Origin: VBCK01 sp035511515
Lineage (GTDB): Bacteria > Pseudomonadota > Gammaproteobacteria > Burkholderiales > Burkholderiaceae_F
Assembly (NCBI GenBank): GCA_035511515.1
Contig: DATKFG010000151.1
Location: 1 to 29,849, forward strand
Length of the DNA stretch: 29,849 nt
Direction of reading: 5' to 3'
Shown here: piece by piece, positions 1 to 5,136 of the stretch
Layout: each line of letters opens with the position of its first letter
Numbering within the stretch: position 1 is the stretch's first letter
Translations under genes and position numbers: made by a program
Notes under the pieces: generated by a model
What the model saw: only the letters and a program-made list of their open reading frames with translations
The model's database searches: none
What the model was told of the DNA's origin: nothing

Positions 1-1018
1 AAGAGGCCGCGCGCACGCTCGGCAATGGATCGTCGGATAGCTCGATACCGGGGGTGAGGTTGGTGGGGAGGAACAGCAACTTCTTCTCGACCTGCGCGCT
101 GTCGGCCACCACTTTGGTCAGCGTCAGCACACCGAGATCGACGACCTTGCGGTCATCGGGCCAAGGTTGGCTCGCATCCTTGGTCTGGTCGCCGGGCTCA
201 GCCAATTGCGCCTTCAAGTGAAAAACTACCGGCTTTTGCGCGATCCGCTTGGCCAGGTCGTCGAACAGGTAGTCAGGTGACTGCTTGGCTGCCTCTTCCG
301 GCGTCAGGTGCACCAGCTTTTCCGGCACTACCAGGTAGCGCACTGCCTGCCTTTGGCCGCTCTTGCTGACGAAGATGAAAGCGTCAATGCCGTGGTACTC
401 CTCGTCGGCAAAGCTGTCCGGAATTGGGAGCGAACCGATCGCCTTCGGCGCATTCGGATGGCTGGCGAAGAACTGGTCCAGTTTCGTGGGCTTTGGGGCA
501 TCGGGTGGACTCGCGACGATGGCCTGCAGCAGATCACGAAAATCCTCTCCGGTCCCTACCGGGAAGAACTTGAACGAGTTGGTCACCATGTCGGTGTCGG
601 TTCCGCCGGGCAGGTGGTACTTGATGGCAATGCCACGGGGCATCGCGGGCGAGCCGTCGGGCACTGTCGGCATCCCACTGCCATCAGAGAAGCGCGCGGT
701 CACCGGAATTGAGCTGCCGTTGAACAGCGTTGCGCGGCTGAGTCGCGCAGCTTCGGGCGAGGCCTTGAAGCTGCCTTCCACCACAACGCCTTTCGCATGA
801 AAGGCGCGAAATCCCGGATGCACGCCAACCACCATGTTCGCCAAGTCGACGATCTGCGTCGGGACGGATGGGTCCTCTGCGGTGGCCGTCGCGCAAATCA
901 GCAGAAGTGATACACACACTGAGGAGCTCGCCAGACGTCTTACGCATGAGCCGAGGACAACCTTCTTCTCCTTGCCAGGCTCGCGTTTTCGGCGGACGAA
1001 CAACGGATGATTGATCAT
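1..1018 (-). CDS. Exported catalase-like haem peroxidase (SrpA-type small catalase), 3' end missing
   Basis: The frame stays open from ATG 1018 to the left window edge (339 codons seen), so the C-terminus is missing. The N-terminus is basic and followed by a hydrophobic stretch ending ATATA-EDP near residue 48, which looks like a Sec signal peptide, so the product probably acts in the periplasm. Residues 66-85 (GVHPGFRAFHAKGVVVEGSF) match the catalase distal-histidine region, with His74 as the expected catalytic histidine. Residues 105-135 (VTARFSDGSG then PRGIAIKYHLP) match the next conserved catalase block. Members of this family usually have peroxidase rather than strong catalase activity; that is family knowledge. 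The last visible residues (SDDPLPSVRAAS) resemble the segment just before the proximal haem tyrosine, so little is likely missing. A GGAG lies 6 nt before the ATG. It is divergent from the GlxA-type regulator. Confidence 0.85.
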   Translation of the reverse strand, partial: MINHPLFVRRKREPGKEKKVVLGSCVRRLASSSVCVSLLLICATATAEDPSVPTQIVDLANMVVGVHPGFRAFHAKGVVVEGSFKASPEAARLSRATLFNGSSIPVTARFSDGSGMPTVPDGSPAMPRGIAIKYHLPGGTDTDMVTNSFKFFPVGTGEDFRDLLQAIVASPPDAPKPTKLDQFFASHPNAPKAIGSLPIPDSFADEEYHGIDAFIFVSKSGQRQAVRYLVVPEKLVHLTPEEAAKQSPDYLFDDLAKRIAQKPVVFHLKAQLAEPGDQTKDASQPWPDDRKVVDLGVLTLTKVVADSAQVEKKLLFLPTNLTPGIELSDDPLPSVRAAS

Positions 1019-1081
1019 GCTGGACTCCAGGTCGCGGTGGATCGTCACGCGCAGACTAGTCCCGCGGCCGCCTCGGCAGTA

Positions 1082-1097
1082 TTGGCAAGATTGCCAA
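1082..1097. promoter_or_regulatory. Perfect palindrome, candidate operator between divergent genes
   Basis: TTGGCAAGATTGCCAA is a 7-bp perfect inverted repeat with a 2-nt centre. A third half-site-like ATTGCCA follows at 1111-1117 and overlaps the regulator ATG. The site lies 20 nt before the glxA-like start and about 65 nt before the catalase-like start, so one protein bound here could act on both genes. That role is inferred; only the symmetry is seen. Confidence 0.5.
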
Positions 1098-1116
1098 GTT
1101 TGATACCATAATTGCC

Positions 1117-2079
1117 ATGCGAATCCACATCCTTGCGCTCAACGGCGTATTCGACACCGGCCTAGCCGCGGTGCTCGATGCGTTCGGCACGGCCAACGCG
1201 CTGGCGGAGATGACCGGCATTTCCTCGCTGCGCTTCCAGCTGAAGGTAGTGGGACTGCGCAAGAACATAACCACAGCTCGCGGCCTGAGCGTGCCGGTGA
1301 TCGCTGCGACGCGCGCGCAGACACCGGATGCGGTGGTGATGCCTGCCATCCTCCACATGAGACCGGAACCGCTGGTGAAGGCACTCGCCGGCAGCGAGGT
1401 GCGCGAAGCCGGCACAGTGCTGCGCAAATGGTCTGAGCGCGGCGCGTTGACCGCGACCGCCTGCATTGGCACCTTTGTGCTAGCGGAGACGGGTTTGCTA
1501 GACGGCGAGGAGGCCACGACCACCTGGTGGCTATCGCCGCTGTTCCGCCAGCGCTATCCGCGCGTGCGGCTGGACGAATCGCGCATCATCGTGCAATCCA
1601 ACGCCGTGGTGACCGCCGGCGCGGCGCTAAGCCACCTCGACTTGGCACTGGTTCTGATCCGGCGCGTCAGTCCGGAGCTGGCCAACCTCATCGCAAGGTA
1701 TCTGGTAGTGGACGTGCGCACTTCGCAATCGATCTACTCGATCCCAGACCATCTAGCCAATGCCGATCCGCTGATACAACGGTTCGAGCGTTGGGCCCGC
1801 GGACGGCTGGCTGAAGGCTTCTCGCTCGATCAGGCCGCCCAGGCGCTAGCCACAAGCAAGCGCACCTTGGCGCGCCGGATGCAGAGAGTGCTGGGCAAGT
1901 CGCCGCTCGCCTTCTTCCAGGACCTGCGGATCGAGCGCGCGGTCCACCTTCTCAGGACTAGCCACGCCAGCGTCGACCAGATCGGTGCCGAAGTCGGCTA
2001 TGCCGAAGGCGTGACTCTGCGAGCGCTGCTGCGTCGGAGGCTCGGCCGCGGCGTGCGCGAAATCCGCCGCAGCGTGTAG
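1117..2079 (+). CDS. GlxA/FtrA-type transcriptional regulator (DJ-1/PfpI domain plus AraC HTH)
   Basis: This is a 320-residue protein with two domains. Residues 1-190 form a DJ-1/PfpI (class I amidotransferase-like) domain. The hallmark stretch ACIGTFVLAETGLLDG (115-130) carries Cys116 at the nucleophile-elbow position and is followed by ATTTWW. Residues about 215-315 form an AraC-type double helix-turn-helix (SLDQAAQALATSKRTLARRM, then a second helix pair ending EVGYAEGVTLRALLRR). The length is normal for the family. The start is chosen because MRIHILALNGVFDTG is the usual N-terminus. No Shine-Dalgarno sequence precedes it, and CATAAT at 1107-1112 would place transcription initiation at the ATG, so a leaderless mRNA is possible. 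The divergent catalase-like gene is the obvious candidate target. The effector is unknown. Confidence 0.88.
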   Translation: MRIHILALNGVFDTGLAAVLDAFGTANALAEMTGISSLRFQLKVVGLRKNITTARGLSVPVIAATRAQTPDAVVMPAILHMRPEPLVKALAGSEVREAGTVLRKWSERGALTATACIGTFVLAETGLLDGEEATTTWWLSPLFRQRYPRVRLDESRIIVQSNAVVTAGAALSHLDLALVLIRRVSPELANLIARYLVVDVRTSQSIYSIPDHLANADPLIQRFERWARGRLAEGFSLDQAAQALATSKRTLARRMQRVLGKSPLAFFQDLRIERAVHLLRTSHASVDQIGAEVGYAEGVTLRALLRRRLGRGVREIRRSV

Positions 2080-2315
2080 AGTCGTGTGATAGGGTCGGCG
2101 ACGGTGTCGATACCGCACTCTTCTACGGAATCGCCCTGCGCGAATTCCTCAAGCAAATCAATGGCTTATTGCACTGACTTGCAACGTGCTGCACTCAAGG
2201 AGAAATGGTAATTGGAGGCGGGGGTCGCTCGTCAATCCCTCGTCCGGAGCCGAGTTCCGGGCGCTCCATCAGAAATCACCGCCAGATCACCGCTCAGGCC
2301 GCGTCGCAGCCAGGA
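2080..2315. other. Region without a recognised gene; contains the left att-like repeat
   Basis: I recognise no intact gene here. A plus-strand frame is open from the regulator stop to a TGA near 2177 and reads ...DTALFYGIALREFLKQIN..., which looks protein-like but has no start and no match I can name. The 15-bp copy of the tRNA-Cys 3' end lies at 2213-2227. The space left of the DUF1778 fragment, where a GNAT toxin partner would be expected, shows no such gene. Confidence 0.4.
2213..2227 (+). repeat. Left direct repeat (attL-like), copy of tRNA-Cys 3' end
   Basis: TGGAGGCGGGGGTCG is identical to positions 4253-4267 inside tRNA-Cys and in the same orientation. The flanking bases differ on both sides, so the identity is confined to the 15-bp core. 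Confidence 0.6.
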
Positions 2316-2504
2316 TCAACCTTTATCCCACGGCGACGGCGTCTGCATCGTTCTGCCCAGCCGCGCATTGGGCTGCGCCGGCGCGTCCAGCCGGGCCAAG
2401 AACGCCGCGAAAGCGTCTGGACGAACGGCCAACAAAGTGCGGTCTAACGACGCGCTGTCGGTCGCGCGGTCTCTCCGAGCACGCCACTTACGCGACAGCT
2501 TCAT
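2316..2504 (-). pseudogene. DUF1778 (TacA-type) antitoxin, C-terminal fragment
   Basis: The 62-residue frame ends FAAFLARLDAPAQPNARLG then TMQTPSPWDKG, which matches the C-terminus of DUF1778 antitoxins (usual form: FxxLLDxPPxPNxxLRxLMxxxxPWE), including the preceding LDRTLLAV. Those proteins are normally about 90 residues, with an N-terminal ribbon-helix-helix that binds the operator. That part is absent here and not found in the other minus frames upstream, and no GNAT toxin follows. TacA proteins neutralise GNAT toxins that acetylate aminoacyl-tRNA. This copy cannot be a full antitoxin; it begins 57 nt after the HigA-like stop. The family call rests on motif memory. Confidence 0.55.
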
Positions 2505-2561
2505 GTTCAGCCTGCACTACGGTGCACCTCTTACGTCTCTTCCCGAGATCGGGTATTGCCA

Positions 2562-2900
2562 TCACGACCGAGTGCTTTCCCGTTTGTGCTCCTCCAACTC
2601 AGAAAAGTTGCTGATCCTGATCGCACCATCCGGGAAACGCGCGATCACCTCCAGTTGGCCGCCCATCGCTTCGACGTGACTGCGCAGAGTCGACAGATAC
2701 ATGTCCGTGCGCTTCTCGATCTTGGCGATCGACGGCTGCTGGACATGCAGCAACTCCGCCAGCATCTTCTGGGACAACCCGCGCGCCTGGCGCAGCTCGT
2801 TCAGGGGCATCTCGGCGAGCAGCGTTTGGGCCTTGGCCTCTGCCCGCGCCCGAGACGCGGGTGACATACGCGAGCGTAGTTCTGCAAACTTCTTAGCCAT
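2562..2900 (-). CDS. XRE-family HigA-like antitoxin
   Basis: This is a 112-residue protein. The N-terminal helix (MAKKFAELRSRMSPASRARA) is typical of the HigA-like antitoxins that accompany HigB/RelE-type toxins. A helix-turn-helix spans about residues 36-60 (LRQARGLSQKMLAELLHVQQ, then PSIAKIEKRTDMYLSTLR), and a C-terminal segment (GGQLEVIARFPDGAIRISNF) is typical of the same group. Such proteins repress their own operon and bind the toxin. In this arrangement the toxin gene normally lies directly upstream. Here only a start-poor open frame lies there (2893-3078) and no HigB motif is visible, so the antitoxin may be orphaned. It is expressed leftwards, with the DUF1778 fragment downstream. 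Confidence 0.8.
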   Translation of the reverse strand: MAKKFAELRSRMSPASRARAEAKAQTLLAEMPLNELRQARGLSQKMLAELLHVQQPSIAKIEKRTDMYLSTLRSHVEAMGGQLEVIARFPDGAIRISNFSELEEHKRESTRS

Positions 2901-3078
2901 CGATCAGTCCTTCGCTACGAAGCTGCTCCAAGCTCATCGTTCGGAGTATGGCCTCGATGGAATATTCCGTCAAGGGAATAATCATGGCAGACCAAATGCC
3001 TCTATGGTCTTCACATTCGAAGCGTCCTGGGCTGCGCACGTAACCGTTGCCAGCCGGCCCCAGAAAGTTATCATCCCG
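2893..3078 (-). pseudogene. Open frame overlapping the HigA-like start, possible toxin-gene remnant
   Basis: A minus-strand frame opens after a TGA at 3079-3081 and ends at TAA 2893-2895, overlapping the antitoxin ATG by 8 nt. Its end reads EQLRSEGLIDG-stop, and ATG codons occur only late (2985 and 2937). The overlap is what a coupled toxin-antitoxin pair would show, but the sequence lacks recognisable HigB motifs and a proper start. It may be the 3' part of a broken partner gene or chance. Confidence 0.3.
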
Positions 3079-3187
3079 TCACTGCGCGTCGCGCGGTGAT
3101 CGAATCAAGGTTCCGAGTCGACGGTTCCGAACTCGAAGTCCTTCGTGCGATCATGAATTGCTGATTCTTACGGGGAAGGAGAACGCC

Positions 3188-3196
3188 ATGACTTAG
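3188..3196 (+). other. Two-codon minigene (ATG ACT TAG) behind a strong Shine-Dalgarno
   Basis: GGGGAAGGAG (3172-3181) lies 6 nt before ATG 3188, which is followed by one sense codon and a stop. The next ATG (3220), that of the 105-residue protein, is in a different frame. It may be an upstream minimal ORF that modulates the downstream gene, or the relic of a disrupted start. Confidence 0.3.
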
Positions 3197-3219
3197 TTAC
3201 CGACAACGGGAGCTATGTC

Positions 3220-3537
3220 ATGGCACGAACCTTTCGCCGTAGACGGGAGCGTCACGAATATCGCTGGGTGCTGCGCGCATTCGAATCGCGACTTCTGCAT
3301 CCGAACTGGGTAAAGATCGACCCTCGATCCAAATTAGGGCGAAAAGCCATCGCCCTTTTCCATTCCGACAAGATCGTCACCATGGGGGGCTCCGCGCCTC
3401 GCTGGTTTCGCAAGGTGTCCGACCACCGCATTCGTACCTCCAACGATCGGATATTTCGGCGTTGGCTCGCCGATCCCTCGTTCGACCCCGTATTTCGCGC
3501 CTGGCACAAGCACGACGCGAATTGGGCCTGGTGGTGA
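3220..3537 (+). CDS. Basic hypothetical protein, 105 residues
   Basis: I do not recognise this family. The protein is rich in Arg, His and Trp, has no membrane segment or signal peptide, and ends HDANWAWW. It begins with a basic stretch (MARTFRRRRERHEYRWVLR) that could contact nucleic acid. It also contains SAPRWFRKVSDHRIRT and RRWLADPSFDPVFRAW, whose regular spacing suggests a real folded protein. A GGGAG lies 7 nt before the ATG, supporting translation. It sits within the tRNA-Cys islet between the HigA-like gene and brnT, so an accessory or phage-derived origin is plausible. Confidence 0.55.
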   Translation: MARTFRRRRERHEYRWVLRAFESRLLHPNWVKIDPRSKLGRKAIALFHSDKIVTMGGSAPRWFRKVSDHRIRTSNDRIFRRWLADPSFDPVFRAWHKHDANWAWW

Positions 3538-3573
3538 TCCCCTCCGGTCGTGCGTGGGTCGCGCGTGTTCGTA

Positions 3574-3601
3574 TTGACAAAGTAAATACATGAGCTAAAA
3601 T
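3574..3601 (+). promoter_or_regulatory. brnT-brnA promoter
   Basis: TTGACA (3574-3579) and TAAAAT (3596-3601) are separated by 16 nt. The -10 box overlaps the first possible ATG (3600), so transcription should begin about 3608-3609, at the second in-frame ATG. An inverted repeat GTATT/AATAC (3571-3575 and 3585-3589) flanks the -35 box and could be the BrnA operator. Confidence 0.6.
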
Positions 3602-3608
3602 GCCGCCG

Positions 3609-3902
3609 ATGGATATCCGGTTCGAGTTGGCCGGCGAGGTTTTCATTTGGGATTCGACCAAGGCCGAGGCGAACTGGCGCAAACACGGTGTGCGGTTCGA
3701 GGAGGCGGCGACGGTCTTCTTCGATCCGTTGTTTGTTTTGGTCGACGCCTCCCGAAACGACGAGGCGCGCGACGCAGCTATAGGATTTGATTCGACGTCT
3801 CGACTTCTCTATGTCGTGCACATCGAATTCGACGGCTCGCACATTCGCATCGTTTCCGCTCGTCGCGCGGAGCCGGACGAGGAAGCACGTTATGCGCTCT
3901 GA
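3609..3902 (+). CDS. brnT: BrnT-family toxin (DUF497, RelE-like fold)
   Basis: The stretch WDSTKAEANWRKHGVRFEEA followed by ATVFFDP is the BrnT signature, and the C-terminal RIVSARRAEPDEEARYAL matches the family end (RIISaRxAtxxERxxYE). BrnT toxins are ribonucleases that block translation and are neutralised by BrnA, which also represses the operon. I chose ATG 3609 rather than 3600 because the promoter -10 box overlaps 3600; 97 residues is normal. This start would give a leaderless or nearly leaderless mRNA. The gene overlaps brnA by 11 nt. If the upstream ATG is used, three residues (MPP) are added. Confidence 0.85.
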   Translation: MDIRFELAGEVFIWDSTKAEANWRKHGVRFEEAATVFFDPLFVLVDASRNDEARDAAIGFDSTSRLLYVVHIEFDGSHIRIVSARRAEPDEEARYAL

Positions 3903-4194
3903 ACGCTTGAAAAAAAGACTGTCGAAGGATCGACCCATGACGGCGATTACTTTGCGTATTCCCGTAGATGTGGTCGAATCTCTGAAGGAAATCGCCCCGC
4001 TCAAGGGGCTGTCCGGCTATCAAACACTTCTGAAGTCATACATCAGCGAGGGGCTGCGCCGAGACGAAGCGCAGTTGGCACCTGATTCGACGGACCGCCT
4101 CATCGCGGCGCTAAGAAAGCGCGGCGTACCCGTCGCGGTGTTGGAAGACGTCGCGCGAGAACTGGCGACGAGCGATCACAGCCTAGCGCGTTAG
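3892..4194 (+). CDS. brnA: BrnA-type antitoxin (CopG-like ribbon-helix-helix)
   Basis: This 100-residue protein starts at an ATG inside the last codons of brnT (11-nt overlap). The N-terminal part, RLKKRLSKDRPMTAITLRIP then VDVVESLKEIAPLKGLSGYQ, and the TLLKSYISEGLRRDE segment are typical of antitoxins paired with BrnT. The TAITLRIPVD beta strand and following helix give a ribbon-helix-helix fold for operator binding, and the C-terminal half should wrap the toxin. Autorepression at the palindrome flanking the upstream -35 box is inferred. The gene ends 58 nt before the 3' end of tRNA-Cys. Confidence 0.82.
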   Translation: MRSERLKKRLSKDRPMTAITLRIPVDVVESLKEIAPLKGLSGYQTLLKSYISEGLRRDEAQLAPDSTDRLIAALRKRGVPVAVLEDVARELATSDHSLAR

Positions 4195-4252
4195 CTATTC
4201 GCTCTGGACCGAACTCCCAAGCGCCTTCGGAAACGAGACAACGATCGGGAAG

Positions 4253-4267
4253 TGGAGGCGGGGGTCG
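4253..4267 (+). repeat. Right direct repeat (attR-like) within tRNA-Cys
   Basis: This copy of TGGAGGCGGGGGTCG is the reverse strand of the tRNA-Cys 3' end and equals 2213-2227. Integration here would regenerate an intact tRNA gene. Confidence 0.6.
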
Positions 4268-4326
4268 GAATCGAACCGGCGTACACGGATTTGCAGTCCG
4301 CTGCATGGCCACTCTGCCACCCCGCC
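4253..4326 (-). tRNA. tRNA-Cys (GCA)
   Basis: The 74-nt gene folds as a standard cloverleaf with a GGCGGGG acceptor start, anticodon loop CTGCAAA (anticodon GCA), T arm with GGTTCGATTCC, and encoded CCA. The 3' end is the target of the duplicated 15-bp repeat. It lies in tandem with tRNA-Gly and may be cotranscribed with it. Confidence 0.96.
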
Positions 4327-4428
4327 GCGCCGCACGATCGTGCTAGATCGTTCATCGGCACAGCCTTGCGCAACGCGAGGCCGCAAGAAAATGGGGAAGC
4401 CTTTTTTCTGGCTCCCCCGCCTGCGCTC

Positions 4429-4504
4429 TGGAGCGGGAAACGAGTCTCGAACTCGCGACCTCAACCTTGGCAAGGTTGCGCTCTACCAACTGAGCTATTC
4501 CCGC
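4429..4504 (-). tRNA. tRNA-Gly (GCC)
   Basis: The 76-nt gene has GCGGGAATAGCTCAGTTGG at the 5' end, anticodon stem CAACC/GGTTG around TTGCCAA (anticodon GCC), T arm GAGTTCGAGACTC and encoded CCA. It follows pgsA, an arrangement I associate with betaproteobacteria. Confidence 0.97.
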
Positions 4505-4557
4505 AGGTTCTGAAACGATTATATCCAAACGGTGTCGTGCCTGGAACGCGCCGCTGA

Positions 4558-5136
4558 TCAGCGCCGCCCGTCGAAGTGCGGCCAGGCCAGCTTCAGGTAG
4601 TACAGCATCGAGTAGGTCGTCAGCACCGCCGCCAGGTAGATCAGCGCCGTGCCGAGGGGCCTGAGGTCGATCACGCCGAACAACGGATCGTGAAACAGCA
4701 GCACCGGGATCGCGATCATCTGCGCGACGGTTTTGATTTTGCCGATCGAGCTGACCGCCACGCTGCGCGACGCCCCGATCTGGGCCATCCACTCCCGCAG
4801 CGCCGACACGGCGATCTCCCGGCCGATGATGACCAGCGCCACCAGCGCATCGATGCGGCCCAGCCCCAGCAGCACGACCAGCGCGGCGCACACCATCAGC
4901 TTGTCGGCCACCGGGTCCAGGAAAGCTCCCAGCTGGCTCGTCTGCCCATAGCGGCGCGCGAGGTAGCCGTCGAAAGCGTCGGTAATGGCCGCCAGCGTGA
5001 ACAGCGAACACGCGGTGATGTTCTTCCACGAAGGCGCAATCCACGCGTCCGGCAGGTAGAAAACGCCCACCACCAGCGGCACCATCGCGATGCGCGCCCA
5101 GGTGAGCAGCATCGGCAGACTAAGTGGGCTCGCCAT
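4558..5136 (-). CDS. pgsA: CDP-diacylglycerol--glycerol-3-phosphate 3-phosphatidyltransferase
   Basis: This enzyme makes phosphatidylglycerophosphate from CDP-diacylglycerol and glycerol-3-phosphate in the inner membrane, the committed step to phosphatidylglycerol. The CDP-alcohol phosphotransferase signature is complete (DAFDGYLARRYG then GAFLDPVADK, with the DGxxAR and GxxxDxxxD residues). Several hydrophobic segments are present (VPLVVGVFYLP, ALVVLLGLG, ALIYLAAVLTTY). I chose ATG 5136 (MASPLSLPMLLTWARI), since family members start just before the LLTWxR motif. A longer frame from 5196 would lie deep in uvrC. The gene overlaps the uvrC 3' end by 17 nt, so the two are coupled. Confidence 0.94.
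   Translation of the reverse strand: MASPLSLPMLLTWARIAMVPLVVGVFYLPDAWIAPSWKNITACSLFTLAAITDAFDGYLARRYGQTSQLGAFLDPVADKLMVCAALVVLLGLGRIDALVALVIIGREIAVSALREWMAQIGASRSVAVSSIGKIKTVAQMIAIPVLLFHDPLFGVIDLRPLGTALIYLAAVLTTYSMLYYLKLAWPHFDGRR

Larger units (their letters stand above)
2213..4267. mobile_element. Small tRNA-Cys-associated islet carrying toxin-antitoxin genes
   Basis: The interval is bounded by identical 15-bp direct repeats, TGGAGGCGGGGGTCG at 2213-2227 and 4253-4267. The right copy is the 3' end of tRNA-Cys (CCA, acceptor strand and start of the T stem). The extra DNA lies downstream of the tRNA 3' end, as expected for tRNA-targeted integration. The contents are accessory: DUF1778 fragment, HigA-like antitoxin, a basic hypothetical protein and brnT-brnA. 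No integrase or excisionase gene is visible, so the element is either eroded, mobilised in trans, or the remnant of a larger island. The boundaries are seen; the mobile history is inferred. Confidence 0.6.

Noticed and set aside
3252..4004. Minus-strand 250-codon frame across the islet
   Set aside because: It is antisense to the 105-residue gene and brnT, and lacks any recognisable domain.
4380..4425. Hairpin with a run of six T between the two tRNA genes
   Set aside because: The T run lies in the loop rather than after the stem, so it does not fit an intrinsic terminator on either strand.
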